Source: Gamarada debralockiae
Taxonomy: Eukaryota > Ascomycota > Leotiomycetes > Helotiales > Hyphodiscaceae
DNA: 64,000 nucleotides
Direction: 5' to 3'
Assembly (NCBI GenBank): GCA_002803225.1
Contig: NXFV01001784.1
Location: 1 to 64,000 of the forward strand
In this document: one piece after another, positions 44,067 to 55,973 of the stretch
Layout of the letters: each line of letters starts with the position of its first letter
How positions within the stretch are numbered: position 1 is the first letter of the stretch
The notes under the pieces: model-generated
Told to the model about the DNA's origin: nothing
What the model saw: only the letters and a program-made list of their open reading frames with translations
The model's database searches: none
Program-made: the position numbers and the translations under genes

Positions 44067-44415
44067 TGCAGCCGGGTTTCGAGATAAGCGCTTGTTACTG
44101 GTATGGCTTTCCCGAACAATCAACGCCTGTATTGTTTGTAGTTTCGAAACACGGAGATGACGATTTATAGCTATTGTTTGATTGACTCGCTGATAAGGAG
44201 ACGGAGATTTCATCTCTGGAAAAGAGGTCATCGTTGACTCTTACGCTAATCTTAGTTTATGCGCCCGCCACGGGGTTTACCGCAGAGTATGTGTAAGACC
44301 TGGATTTGGGCTCCCAGACATAGAAGAGTAACTAGAGCCAAGAGGAAATAAACCCGGGGGTGGAGGACTGTGCAGCCGGAAAGATGTCCCTACCTATTAT
44401 AGGGCTTTTTGGCTA

Positions 44416-44854
44416 GAGTTGGGGCCACCACACATGGACCACACATGGCCCACCCCACCATTTTACACCAAAAGCCACCTTTTTTTACAATTATATAATA
44501 AAACTATATAAATTGATTTTATAAATTTACCTTTACTTCTTAATATTTATATTTAAAGGATAATATTTTATTTGAAATTAATAGTTTTCTATATAGGTTT
44601 ATTTAAAAGTTATAAAAAAATCTAAGATTCTATATATAAATTAAGCGATTTTACTTTACTTTACTATAAAAATTAACTATAAATTACTTTTGTAATTTCT
44701 ACTTAATTAAATTTTTAAATTATATAAAACATAGATAAAAGTAAATTTCAATAATAGAATATTCTTGTTATTTGAAACAGTTGTATTGTGGATATATAAC
44801 TAAGTTAAAGGGGTGCATTTTGGTGTAAAATGGCGTGTGTGGTGGCCCCAACTC
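44416..44854. mobile_element. A/T-rich MITE, 439 bp
   Basis: Left end GAGTTGGGGCCACCACACAT; the right end, reverse-complemented, GAGTTGGGGCCACCACACAC. A second inverted word, CCATTTTACACCAAAA, lies further in on both sides. The flanks are CTA and TTA. The interior (44480-44790) is almost entirely A/T with no ORF. A non-autonomous inverted-repeat element; superfamily uncertain. Confidence 0.8.
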
Positions 44855-45323
44855 TTACTAAAGTTTGCAGAAGGATGAGTCAAGTAACGTCTATCTACCT
44901 AAACCGGGGCAGGGAGTTATTCTTTTGTGAGGAAAAAGTCTGGGGAAGGGTCGCCTGCTATTGCAATAATTCCTTCTTTCTGAGCCAAAAACCCAATACA
45001 TTTACGTAACAGCTGATATCCACCAATATTATTTGTTTTTGTTATCTTGGAAGAACTTAAGTGGCTTTCTTTTAAGGGAATTAATATAGTCTGATATTGA
45101 GTTTTTTGGGTAATATATAAGGATCCCATATTTTGGAGGAATCACCAATTAATTCAGTACCTTTTACAGTACCTAAATAAGTGCAACACCTGCAACAGGG
45201 CAACAAGTCTACAAGGACTGGTAGAACTGAGAAGGAATTTGTTGTTTACGGAGATCAGTAGAAGGTTTGAGATAGAAGTCTTATAATTTTGGGCTTTGGC
45301 GGGGGAATTCTCTTGTCAGATGG
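44855..45323. other. Intergenic, no gene recognised
   Basis: Short minus-strand frame at 44917-45129 only. A/T-rich sequence between the MITE and an LTR-like remnant. Confidence 0.4.
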
Positions 45324-45456
45324 ACGGTTTTCGGGCGAAATATCGTAGAATTCTTGAGATCTAAGGAGCGTTAAAAACCAAGGCGGGGTACAGGTTCTTT
45401 ATCCTAAACGAAGAAGCAAATACAAGCTATACTCAATGCGGCAGGTTCAACCAACA
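45324..45456 (+). repeat. Possible LTR-like repeat, family B-related
   Basis: Begins TGTCAG and ends GTTCAACCAACA, with internal GAGATCTAAGGAGC and CAAGCTATAC resembling the element at 13687-13839. Flanking 5-mers TCTCT and TCCCT are nearly equal. Strongly diverged; assignment tentative. Confidence 0.38.
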
Positions 45457-45756
45457 TCCCTCCCAAATGAATGAATATTATTTTGCTGTTGGAACTTGGA
45501 AAATGCCATGATGGCACAGACTTATTTATATCTCGTGTTTATTAGCTCACAATGGCAGATTTACAGCTCTACCTACGAACCAAAGGAGGCGGACTGATTT
45601 ACTTGTAAGCTGGATCGCGTCAATGAAGGCACAAGAGATCGAGGTACGAGAGACATTGATCATAGATGTTGCTACGTCTATGGAATGACAGTACGTGCAT
45701 CAACTTAGAAAGGCTATATTCTAGACCGGCTCCTCCGGCGAGAAAGTGCTCCCGCT

Positions 45757-47672
45757 TTACTCATCTCGCTTTACCAGTACTACAGGTCCAACATACTGGT
45801 GCCTCGCCCTTACAGCATAATAGATAAGTGCAAAAATGATGGTACCGCCAAACATTGCAGAAGACCAATTCATATTTGATGCAATTGTTGGCGTAGCGAG
45901 CGGCCAACACGCAAAGAACCAGATAGGTGCTAAAAACAGAAGAGAAGCAATGTTAATGGCCAGTCCGTATCTCCCTAGCGACCATCGTCGTGGTGGTAAA
46001 GGCCGCCCCGTAGCTCGCCTCCAGATGATGCAGCTGATAGTAATAGAGTATGACGAGAGAATTGACACACCACCGAGAGAGTTGATAGCGTTAAGGGCAG
46101 TTGAAGAGCCAAGGTTGATACAAGCAAGCAGAGAGCAGACCACGAAGGAAACACACACTGCACGAAGTGGGATATTCCAACCAGGCGTCACCTGAGATGT
46201 CAGTTAAATTCATCTATTGACAAAACGCCCTCTCACCTGTGACAGCCAATCCGAACCAGGCAAACCCCGATCTCGAGCAAAGGACCAAATCTGCCTAGAC
46301 GCCGTGGCCAACTCGCTGATGCAGCAAAAGCTCAGTAATATAACAACCACTGCTGTCATAGCATTTGTAGCGGCATAACTTTGAGTAGCGTTAAAAAACA
46401 CTTGAATAAAAGGCTGGAGTGTTGGTGTCGCTAAGACACTATCGATGTTGCCAAGGGTAAAGATCAAGGTGACTGCCATAAGAAATCCGACCATGGTGTT
46501 CGGGATTACAGACCACATGATGGCCTTGGGGAGCGTGAGCGATGCATCTTGAATCTCCTCGGCTGTAGTATGCAGTTGTGTCAGCGTTTACTGTCGGCAG
46601 GTAAAAGGAAGTACTGTCTTACACATGTGAACAGAACAATCATATCCTACCAGCACGCTCATAGGCGATGTCAAGCCGATCAGCGCCGACAGACCTGTGC
46701 TTGACCATCCACCATTGTTGCTAAACTCGAGTAAGACATGGGGGTGCGCACGGGGAGCCATGACCCATAGAGGTATGATTATGACGAAGAAGCCAACCAC
46801 ATGGAGGATTAGTACGCAGCCTTCGACAAGGGGTAGCCGCGCAGCCAATACCGTGTTGAAGATGATTGCGAAAGCAATGACGGCAATCGTCAGGAGCGTA
46901 CCATGGTAGTTGTGCCACACATAGTCGGGCACATTCAGAACTATCAAACCTTGGATAATGGTACCAACCATGAAGCAAGCGCCCGCTAGGTAAACCTGCC
47001 AACCTATAGCACATAGCCAGCCTGATAGGGATTGTGAGTGAGTGGTCTTAAGAGTTGAATAGCTACGCACCAACAATGTAGCTCAAAAGCTTTTGAATCT
47101 TGGGCGGTGCAAACTCCGAAACCCAATGATATTGGCCCCCGGCCGTAGGACACCTAAATGGCGCATCAGCACCAGTGGGACAATGAGCGAAAAACCGTTA
47201 CCCACATAGACGCCATTTCTGCAATACTGGCGTAGACGAGCGACATTCCGATTGCGACCGCGATAAAGCCCCAGAACAGCCCAGCAGTTCCTCCATCCAT
47301 CAGCGCAAAGGTGAAGAGTCTAGGTGGAAGGTCAGCCAACTGCCGCTCAGGCTTGCGGCTATGAAGATGGAGAAGACTTGCGGAAGTAGAAACTCCCAGG
47401 TTGCCATGAGAGTACTCGCAAAGCCCAACATTGTGATGAACTTGAAGTTACGCTGCGACAAATTAGTTCGGGACCATAAGATGCATTCGTCGATACATTA
47501 AACATACGCGCAGGACTTGTTTCTTCCCTAAGATCACCATGTCTCTCTTGTCGGCCGCAGTGCCTCTATACTTGGGAGGAATGCCAGCATCGTCGAGCTC
47601 TTTGTCGGGGATTTCGACATCGTAAATAGGGTTCTCGGCGATTTCAGGCTCTTTCTTGGGGGAATCCATCAT
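45757..47672 (-). CDS. APC-family amino acid/choline-type permease
   Basis: Twelve-helix plasma-membrane transporter of the amino acid-polyamine-choline superfamily (GABA/choline permease-like in fungi). Exons join(47672..47508, 47452..47382, 47319..47206, 47153..47071, 47021..46623, 46562..46237, 46191..45757) encode 530 aa, the expected length, with all phases consistent. Marks: VLRRNFKFITMLGF before helix 1, FALMDGGTAGLFWGF, ASMCPTAGGQYHWVSEFAPP, the conserved YDCSVHMSEEIQDASLTLPK, and FARDRGLPGSDWLSQV. The N-terminal tail is acidic and cytosolic. Intron 2 begins GCAAGT, a GC-AG intron; intron 3 uses GTGGGT. Start at 47672 (MMDSPKKEPEIAEN). Intact. Substrate cannot be told from sequence. 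Confidence 0.93.
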
Positions 47673-48858
47673 GATGACAATTTGTCTTGGAAGGGAGGGA
47701 GGAGAGAGGATCAAATGAAGGACAGGCTGGCGGACAATTGAAGAGGGAGGAGGAGGGAGGGGGGGACCAGGGAGTCAAACGAGTGAGTGGTTCGGATGTC
47801 TCCGCGTAATTGCTATTTATCTTTCCCCGGTGCTCATCAGAGGGGCCACATGGTGAACCCCCTCGCATATATATGCCTGTGCGTTGAGTGTACTACCACC
47901 GGCCCCTCTTCCCCGGAACCAACAAACAACCCCAGCCTGCGTCGGGAGAGGGTTTTTATGATTAGCGCATTTTTTGGATGGAACGCCCCCACGCACAGAC
48001 GGAGGAAGAAGATTCTCGGCACTGATGATAGGTCCTCCCGAGCTATGACCCCCCGTTGGAGGCGCCGGAATCAAAATTGAAATGGCCCCGACCGGACGAT
48101 TTGGTCTACTTCTAGTTGCATATATCCACCAAAGTCCATCCCTGAACACTGTGGCTGCAGCTACTGTACAAATCATGTCATTCGAGTCCCTCCGTACGTT
48201 TAAGTTTCGTTTGCGACGGGTTCTAGGTCCTGGGAGCCGGGAACAAACCCGCACGGTATCCTCGCGTTCAGCATCTTATCCCTTCGCGTGTGGGATGTGA
48301 CATCCAGGGGTGGGATGGTATGTGCACGAGAAGAACATCAAAATCAGCCTCTTCTCTCAGCTGAACCTCACGTGTCGACTGCACTCCTTTCCCATCTAGT
48401 TTTAGTATTTCGGTAAATCGTGGACGTTTTATAGGTAATTTGTAACCCGTCAGTATCTAAGTGCTCTGGTTGGCCTAGTCATTGCGATTTACGCGAATTT
48501 TCGTGTAAATTGGTTTTAAGTAAGTCACAAAAGAAGGCCCCTGTCGAAGTGTCACATCTACACGCCAAGGGATAGCATCATGCTGCGAGTTGTGATTTGG
48601 AAATTGGGAGAGACAAGCCTCCAACACCTGCGCCGCATGGGCCTCTTGAAGTCGCTGACACTAGCTTCACTCAGGATGTTCGATGTTTATGCTTTTTATT
48701 CCGTCTACATCAAATTCGTTGCTCGCGTCGTATATTTATCGTTATGATGTCCTCTCCTTGTCGTGGTGATGCCCACTACTTGGCACAGCTTTGTTGTCTC
48801 AATACTGCTACTACTAATACTATACGCTGAATCTCGAGTCGTCATCGCGGGTGGAGCC
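47673..48858. promoter_or_regulatory. Divergent promoter region with possible GMC-oxidoreductase debris
   Basis: 1.2 kb between the permease (minus) and a rhodopsin-like gene (plus). A minus-strand frame (48254-47817) includes WFRGRGAGGSTLNAQAYI, similar to the GMC oxidoreductase signature but one residue short, and no FAD-binding GxGxxG motif accompanies it. It is at most a relic. A C/T-rich tract lies at 47728-47765, just upstream of the permease start. Confidence 0.35.
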
Positions 48859-50217
48859 ATGTCGGCCACAGCATCTCCTTTCCCCGTCCCCTCCGGATAC
48901 TATCCACCCTTTGCCGTGGTGACGGACACCGATCATACGGCGTGGATCATTATCGCAACAGCTTTAGGCTTGTCGTGCATTTTAATCTTCGGAGTCATCA
49001 AGACCTTCGTGTGCTGGGCGAGCAGCCCCAGAGTTGCCTTCGACGAAGCTTTTCTCACCGCTTCTACGGTGCGTCTCCCAATCCGTGATTCCTAGCAAAA
49101 TCCGGCAGCCCGCTCTTTTCTGACTGACTGAACTGCAGGTCCTTGCCATTATCCAGTCATCTGTTGTATTAGCTGCGTGCGCCGACGGTCTCGGGAAGTC
49201 GATAGAACTTGTGCCAGATGGCAATCGCCTCAAGATACAGCAGGTAATCAGAAATTGCCTTGGTTCTGCCTGCCATTAATCCTTCCACAGATGTACTATG
49301 TTAGCAACCTCCTCTTTATCATATCGCTCGGATTGTCCAAAAGCTCTGTCGTCTTTCTCTTATTGCGTTTGACACCTTATGAACAGCATAGGCGGATCTT
49401 CTACGTTATAATAGCACTGTTGGCTTTCTGGACGGTTGCTTCCACTCTGGCTCTTGCGTTGCAATGTAATCTGTCACGCCCATGGATCTTAATCCAAGAA
49501 AGCTGTCCTAGAGCGGTGCCATAACCCTGATCCTGATCAGTTTGAAGGGCTATGAGCTGACTCTTATGCAGTTTCTGCGATGGCAACTTATTTCCCTGTT
49601 TGATATCGCCTTCGAGCTCTGCCTGGTTGGCATGACCATCTATCTCGTTTGGGGCCTCCATACCTCAATCGAGAATAAGATGGTTGTGATATTTGCGTTT
49701 GGCACGCGTCTTCCGTAGGCATTCGATCCCAATCTATTCACAAACTAATAGCGTACGTAGTTTGATCATCGCCATAGCCTTCCGTCTCACAAGCTTTGAT
49801 ACGCTTGGCTTGACCACCAACCCCACGCTTCTCCAAGACAAGTTCATCGTGTGGACCCAGACAGAGCTCAGTTATTCTATCATGGCAACCACGATCCCCA
49901 GCCTCCGGCCATTCATCAAAACTTTCACAACCAATTACGGCATAAACCCAGTGAATGGCTATGGGAGTGAAAGTGGCTATGTGAATGGTGGTTATGTGCA
50001 GTCCGACAGCTATGAAATGCCTACTCTAAGGCCAAAATGGAAGGGGGACGAGTACAACTACCGCATATGGTCAGCTACTAAGGGTAGTGTGAATAAGAGT
50101 GGCACTGGTGGAGAACGAAGTAATGGGACGGATGCAGTCAGTATTGGGAGCAGTGATAGTCGTCAGATTATCATCAGGAAGGATCTTCAATGGGAAGTTA
50201 TGCCTGACTCACGATGA
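48859..50217 (+). CDS. Rhodopsin-like (PTH11-type) seven-helix membrane protein
   Basis: Fungal integral membrane protein of the rhodopsin-domain family, often grouped with PTH11-type receptors. Exons join(48859..49068, 49139..49243, 49291..49515, 49572..49714, 49761..50217) encode 379 aa with consistent phases. Helix 1 is TAWIIIATALGLSCILIFGV. Later landmarks are MYYVSNLLFIISLGLSKSSV, FLLLRLTPYEQHRR, RWQLISLFDIAFELCLVGM and the family-typical WTQTELSYSIMATTIPSLRP, followed by FIKTF. The C-terminal tail is cytosolic and Gly/Ser-rich. No CFEM domain or signal peptide precedes helix 1. Start chosen at MSATASPFPVP; an upstream in-frame ATG (48763) would add a hydrophobic segment and cannot be excluded. 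Ligand unknown. Confidence 0.88.
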
Positions 50218-50544
50218 GAAATGGCAAATGCTTATAGAAAGGTTGGTTATGTATATTATCTGTATGAGCAAAAGCCTTCGCTTTCTAATTTAGGTCGCTT
50301 TTCCTTCTACTAGAGTTGGAGTTGGGAGTTGGTAGTCAGCTATAGCTAGCACAGACCCGGTAGAACTTGTAGCAATGGAGAGCCCTTGGCTGCAGCAAGC
50401 TCGCATGTATAAATTAATACGTAACTCACTCTTTTCTCCAGGATATCCCAAGAACCCCTCGTCCGAACCCAAGTGCCTGTAATTACAATACTTTTCCGGT
50501 AAGATCTTTTGCTACTTTGTCTTTCTTTGAATAAGCAACGCACT
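50218..50544. other. Intergenic, no gene recognised
   Basis: 3' flank of the rhodopsin-like gene, with no coding support. Confidence 0.5.
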
Positions 50545-50659
50545 TGTCAGTTGAGCTTTGTGAGGGTGAAATAGAGTGGCATTTTTAGGACTAGCTGATA
50601 TCTAGAGAGCTGAAATTATAAGGAGGGGAAGAGCTCACTTATGCTACAAAAAGAGAGCC
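50545..50659 (+). repeat. LTR-like repeat, family B, partial copy
   Basis: Begins TGTCAGTTGAGCTTTGTGAG and matches 13687-13800 for about 115 bp (GAGCTGAAATTATAAGGAGG, GGAAGAGCTCACTTATGCT). The CAACA end is missing. It lies just beyond the 3' end of a dead HET gene. Confidence 0.6.
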
Positions 50660-50766
50660 ACCACTTTCCATGCGGATGCGAGCGTTCCTTCGAGGGTTTG
50701 CCATACATCCATCCATCAAGATAGCATTGCGAGATGACACGGTACTCGCCGGAATCAGCGCCAACC

Positions 50767-52560
50767 GCCCTAAGCAGGCAAGGAACCATAGATCCATGAA
50801 GGATCGCTAATTTGGTCTCCTATCTTTGCATCCTCACAAGTCATTCCAGGTTGAAGATTCTTGGTCCAGAACATAAACTTCCTTTCAGCAACCAACGCCA
50901 AGTCCTCAAGCTTCTCGTAGACTTCTAGCATCTCTCTTTGCTCCTCTGTGATATCCATGTGTCGACCGCTATCTCTAAGAGTTCGAACAGGCTGTGCGTC
51001 GGTAATTATCCTGGTCATTCGAGGCACACATGAAGAGGCTGCTGTGAGCCCATTACACTATCGCAGAGGAGTGCCCGTGAGGTCCGACTTACTTCTGAAA
51101 CTTCACGGGAAGTTCCTCACCTAGGGTATCGTTGTAACCATAGTGATATCGCTTTGCGTAATCAGCGACCGCAATCCAAATTAGGTTCAAGTCAATTGAA
51201 GGGCCGAAACCCCGTGTTGCAAATAGGGTGGGGGTGCCGGCGAACGCCTTTATGGAGCCTACTATCTTTCCTTGGACGAGTAGCTTTTGAGGATTGTTAT
51301 GTATAATATTTTTTTTTTTTTTTTTTTTTTTTCCAAGACATGTGACAGGCCACGCGAGGCGTGAAAATATGAGCCAGGCGCTGCTATGGGGACAAGAGCA
51401 GGGGAAGCAGTCGGACCAGTAAGTGACCCAGGATGGGAGTCTCAATTGTCGTCGTGTGTCCCCAGACAATGCAGCGAAAATGTCGAGGAATCCAAAGGTC
51501 TTGATGGTTTGCTGAGCAGCTTGTAACCATACATCTTCTAGAGTCTGCTGGTAGCTTTCTTTAGTTGATTTGGTGCCTTCTTCATTCTGAAATGCGAGAA
51601 AGGCAAAGATCAAATCGCGCGGGTTGAAAGTATTTACCCTTCGAAGAACTCTGAGAAAGGCCGGGAGAAATCTTTAAAGGCTGGACTGTCTTCAGTGTGC
51701 GTTTGTAGAAATCGCTGCCGAGCTTCTTGGATAAACTGCATTATCTCAAAGCCACAAGTATCCAAGGCGAGTCTCTACGTAGCACATGCTAATCCTTGAA
51801 CCAAGCGAGAATAGGGCATCCATGATACGCTTGAACCTCTCAAAGCGCATCTCCAACAACCCATACTGGACGATAATTTGGCGGGCAAGACTGGCCTCCT
51901 GAAAAACTCAAGCTCTTCGAAACCACGGCCGGTTCAGCACCTTATATAAGCCATGATCCGTACCTGTTCAATCGTCTTGTCCCAGTGTATTGCAGGGAGC
52001 CGAAGAGCAACCAACTTTCGCGCTAGTTCTAAATCATCTGCTGGCGTTTCATTGCCACTATGAGCAAATCCATCTATCAACTTGGCCAACAGCTCTGCAT
52101 CGTATAACTCTGCCTTTTGTATCTCAAATTCAAGACGAGAGGGTGCTTCCCCTAGCCATATAACCACACTCTTGGCCTTCTGGTAGATTTCTCCCATCAG
52201 CTGAATTTGCGGAGCTTTTTCATCTTTATTTTTATGGTCGATACGAGTTAGTCGATCCAAAGAAGCCTCGACTTGGAGGGAAGCCTCAATCTTGTCAGGG
52301 CCATGACAAGCTGGGGTGTCGCAAGCAAAGTTTCTTCTCCGTACTCATCTAGCAAAACAGAGATCACCAAGTATCTGCTCATTGAACCCCATGTATACGG
52401 CAGCGCATCGTATTCTGGATCCTGGTCAAGCTTTGAGCAATGAATTTTGCAGCGGATGGACTCGAGGCTATTTCTCCCTGCTGAAGGCTTTTGGGGTGGC
52501 AGGAGTTTACTGAGCTGGTTAAACTTTGACTGGCTTTATAGGAGCCAAACGTGGCATGGC
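50767..52560 (-). pseudogene. HET-domain gene, degenerate
   Basis: HET pieces in order on the minus strand: SIRCKIHCSKLDQDPEYDAL then PYTWGS (about 52480-52390; SYTWG has become PYTWG), TPQLVMALTRLRLPSKSRLL then WID (about 52330-52250), a frame change, then HKNKDEKAPQIQLMGEIYQK and AKSVVIWLGEAP (52245-52135), VLNRPWFRRA*VFQEASLAR where TGA at 51908-51910 replaces Trp of the conserved VWVFQEA, DLIFAFLAFQNEEGTKST (about 51610), LRLPSWVTYWSDCF (about 51430), QKLLVQGKIVGSI (about 51290) and a C-terminal frame to 50770. A 24-base T run (51309-51332) interrupts the middle part. At least two frameshifts and one nonsense codon. Clearly a former HET gene of about 1.8 kb. Confidence 0.83.
51309..51332. 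repeat. 24-base T homopolymer
   Basis: Uninterrupted T run (A run on the coding strand of the HET relic), read as polylysine in the relic's frame. Likely length-variable. Confidence 0.95.
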
Positions 52561-53034
52561 CAGAAGGTAAAGACATGTGGATAAGGGAAGGCTGTATACG
52601 GGAGGTCTGATTTCATAGAGCAGAGAAGATGCTTCAACTTCTATGACGAAGATGTGATTAGGTTCTGAAAGTTGGTCGTTGATACTAGGCGGGGTCGGAG
52701 GCTGAGCAAAAACCCCCAGCAAGCTCACGCAGCCAAAAGTCTTCTTCGGGTTAGAACAGACGTCACAGTAACAAAGCTGCGTAAGCTGACAGCACAGCTT
52801 GGACAAACTCTATTATTATTAATACTGGGGGAATTATGAAGGAAATATGCGAACCAAGTGTTGTGTTCAATAGCTAAGTGAGAGCCTTCCCTTGCGAGGC
52901 CCAAACTTGGACTGAAACCTCATAATGTGACCTTCCCCACAGTCTAAACGAACCAGTCTACAATGTTAGAACCAGCAAGCCACTCTTATTGAATATTCTG
53001 CCAGCGTTGTGTGATGTCTGAGGAACTACCCGCC
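52561..53034. other. Intergenic, no gene recognised
   Basis: Between the 5' end of the HET relic and the 3' end of a rhodopsin-like gene. No supported frame. Confidence 0.45.
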
Positions 53035-54365
53035 TCAGCATGAATCCTTTGTCAGCTCCTCCTGACTCTCACGCTCTCCTCTCATGCCACTTCTACCATC
53101 CCTCCCCATGACAGTAACCTCATCCAGACCATACTCCCCAATATCATTCCTTCTTGACCCTTGCACTCCCCCTCCGGCTCGTCTCACTCTTCCACCACTC
53201 GCAGGGTGTCCCCCGATCGTTGTAACCCCAGTCTCATCCCTCCTTGAAGAACCCAAGAGTTTCGGCAACATCCTCGTAACAAGTGCTTTAAGACTCGGAA
53301 ACGAAGCGCAGACAATCCCTAAATCCAACTCCACCGTCTCCCAAGTCCAAAGGTTGAATCCCTCCCAAGTGCTGTCCTGGGATAGGTTGACACTTATTGA
53401 GTAGTAGAGGCGGACAATACCGGCGAGACATACACTGTTCTTTCGTCAGCTGCAATCCCCAACCATCTACCAATTAGTTTTCGAGGCGTTGACGAAAGAA
53501 TTATGGGGTGGATGAAGAGGCTAGAAACAACTGAAGGGACGCACAGGAAACCAGTAGCAAAGATAGCAATCAACCCAATTCTCTGACGTTTCGGCAATTG
53601 GATTCCCCAAACCATACGCATAGGTAAGACGTAGATGTAGATATCGGTAAGCGTATTGGTCAGTCCGTGAATGAAGAGTGGTATCGTGGGCGCGACGCAG
53701 CGTGTTGAGCTAGGGACCCAGTATTGGCTTGGAGGGTTGCATTGCTTAATTTTTTCGTCAACTCATCTCCAATCCATCATATTCATTCCATCTAAAACCT
53801 AACAGACAAATACGTACGAATATTATATAGAACGTAAATCCGATGAGCCACGAAATGATAAAGGCAATACTACCGAAGATGACAAGGCGCCACGTCTTAG
53901 TAACTGCAAGACGCAGATAGAAGACTAAAATCGAGAGTTTCATGAATGATGTCGAGAGGGTGAAAATCAGTTCTGAGACCCAAATTCCCAGGAAGAGAGC
54001 AGGCCAGTTAGAGGATGGGACTTGGTATTGGTGTGTCCCATTTCCGTATTTAGTACTTATACAGGCATTGATTGACATAAGGATGCTGAAGAACTAAATG
54101 CAAAAACATAGGATCAGTCTAGATTTTCTGATTGTCGTGTTGACGAAGGAATGAAGGGGGTTTCATGGGAGGAGAAAGCTCAACGTACCATCGCAGCTCC
54201 CATGAGCATGTCATCGCTGCCAATGCTTCTAAGTATCTTGGCTCGCGTGTATATTCGGAGCGAATAGACGAGTAGTGAGGTCGACAAGAAGAGAACCTGT
54301 AGAGCGATTAAAGCCCCTTTGCGCGTCCCGATCAGGTGGGGAGGATTTGCGTTGACCAGAACCAT
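53035..54365 (-). CDS. Rhodopsin-like (PTH11-type) seven-helix membrane protein
   Basis: Second member of the family in this window. Exons join(54365..54189, 54093..53818, 53744..53545, 53434..53035) encode 350 aa with consistent phases. Helix 1 is ALIALQVLFLSTSLLVYSLR, followed by RIYTRAKILRSIGSDDMLMG, a typical R-x(2-3)-R...DD layout. Then come ALFLGIWVSELIFTLSTSFM, KLSILVFYLRL, the extracellular loop CNPPSQYW with CVAP, DIYIYVLPMRMVWGIQLPKR and VCLAGIVRLYYSISVNLSQD, then TWEGF. The tail is Gly/Arg-rich and cytosolic (GGHPASGGRVRRAGGGVQG). Intact. It faces the other rhodopsin-like gene across the dead HET gene. Ligand and role unknown; similar proteins are often receptors or sensors. Confidence 0.88.
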
Positions 54366-55973
54366 GTCTTCTCAAGGTAAGGTTTGAGGACGTGCGATGC
54401 GGGGGACAAGCATAATACTTGTAGTTTGCCGGGTGGTGGCCACCACGGAGCATTTCCCCAGACAAGCACTCCACGTGTAAATTTCTCTACTGGAGAAGAA
54501 TTGCCCCATTACGGACGACAAGATTTGACAAGATTCCAATCCCAATCCCCAGTGACATAACCTCTCAAGCTTGGAAAAATGTTCCCGATGTGGCGCCAAA
54601 ATTGTGGTTCCTCAGGGGTCATGACAAACGATTGCCCCTTGTGTTACCCGAGAAAACCCCACTTGGCGCTTGGAGGGGTAGCATAGCTCGACTCTGAGTA
54701 GCACAATAGCCGAAGAAACAGGGGAGATGTTCCATAAAGAGAAGGTACATATGTTTCAAAACATCTGAGGCGTTGGCTGCATGTGACGATGCAGGCACAT
54801 TCAACATCGAGAGTCGGGCCACTCGGCATACCTGCCAATTCCAACGAAGTTCATTCAGCGTAATCCACCTGCTACTGTAAGCACGTGAAAGGCAAGTGCC
54901 CCTCCCTTACACCAGCAAGTCCAAATACCTCTCGAGATTAAACTTTATTTAAATAGGTAACGATGGCAGAGAGGATAAATTACGACCTGAGACCGATGGA
55001 TCTGTTCACACATAAAACTTACAGTACTAATGCAAGTCACACATTGGAATCAAAGTTCCTCATTGGGCTGAAAGATGGGGTTGTGTAACAATTGAAGTTG
55101 GAGCTCCACAATCCGCACCTGAGAAAAATATGGTCTCACAGTCAAACAGCTGAAACTAAGTGTGGGTAATTTAACGACTCCAGAAGCTCCAAGTTTGCAA
55201 AGCAGCATTCGTTCATCCCACCTCAAACCGACTTTCCCCTCTATAAGTCTGTCAGATGAGACTAGCTCTGGTTGTTACTATGCGTTGGCATGTGACCGAT
55301 GTGTCACATGATGAGTCACATAGTAGACTCATCTGTGATTTCTACCTAGTATATGGTTCTGGAGCCTACAGTTGCCTACAGCTGCCTATGACTGCCTATT
55401 GTTCAGATAGTTCATACAAGCTTCGATAGCTAGAGTCTTCACTCCTTAGATATCTATCAATACATGAATTTACTACACAATATCGTCTGATTCGACAGAG
55501 TCCTTCAACATTGTTGACAATCCCCTTGCTGTCAGTTATCCCTCCCGTACCCACAATCTCTTCAGGACCGGAATACCTAACCCTCCTAATACTCTTTTCG
55601 CTCTTGATTACTAGGACACAGGTTGGGTTTCATAGGCAAGATTTTAGAGAAGGTTGCTTTGACAGGGCTCTTGTGACATGGCCGCGCTCTTGTCCACTGA
55701 CGTTTGTAGAGACACTTCTTTGGGGATGAACAAAAGGAAAGCAAGATGCACTTGTGGGAAAACTGGACTCAGGATTGCACCAAGAAAGTACTGCAAGAGA
55801 TTGTAGGCTTGAAGTAAACGTGATTCATTACTGTAATCATTACGCTATGCATGCCCGCGTCGCTCTATTGTTGCACTGTTACTGTTTACTGTGTATGTAC
55901 AATCCCTCGTCCAAATCATTCTACCATATTGAACGATTGTAAAACCGCATCCGATCCTATCACAAGAACACCA
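54366..55973. other. Intergenic 1.6 kb, no gene recognised
   Basis: Promoter side of the rhodopsin-like gene. Short frames only. A small cluster of GCCTA(C/T) words lies at 55366-55400 (CCTACAGTTGCCTACAGCTG, then CCTATGACTGCCTATT). Confidence 0.45.

Noticed and set aside
47817..48254. GMC oxidoreductase gene on the minus strand
   Set aside because: Only one imperfect signature (RGAGGSTLNAQAYI) and no FAD-binding motif; kept only as possible debris in the intergenic note.
53084..53404. 106-codon plus-strand Pro/Ser-rich frame
   Set aside because: Antisense to the last exon of the rhodopsin-like gene, whose splice phases and motifs are consistent.
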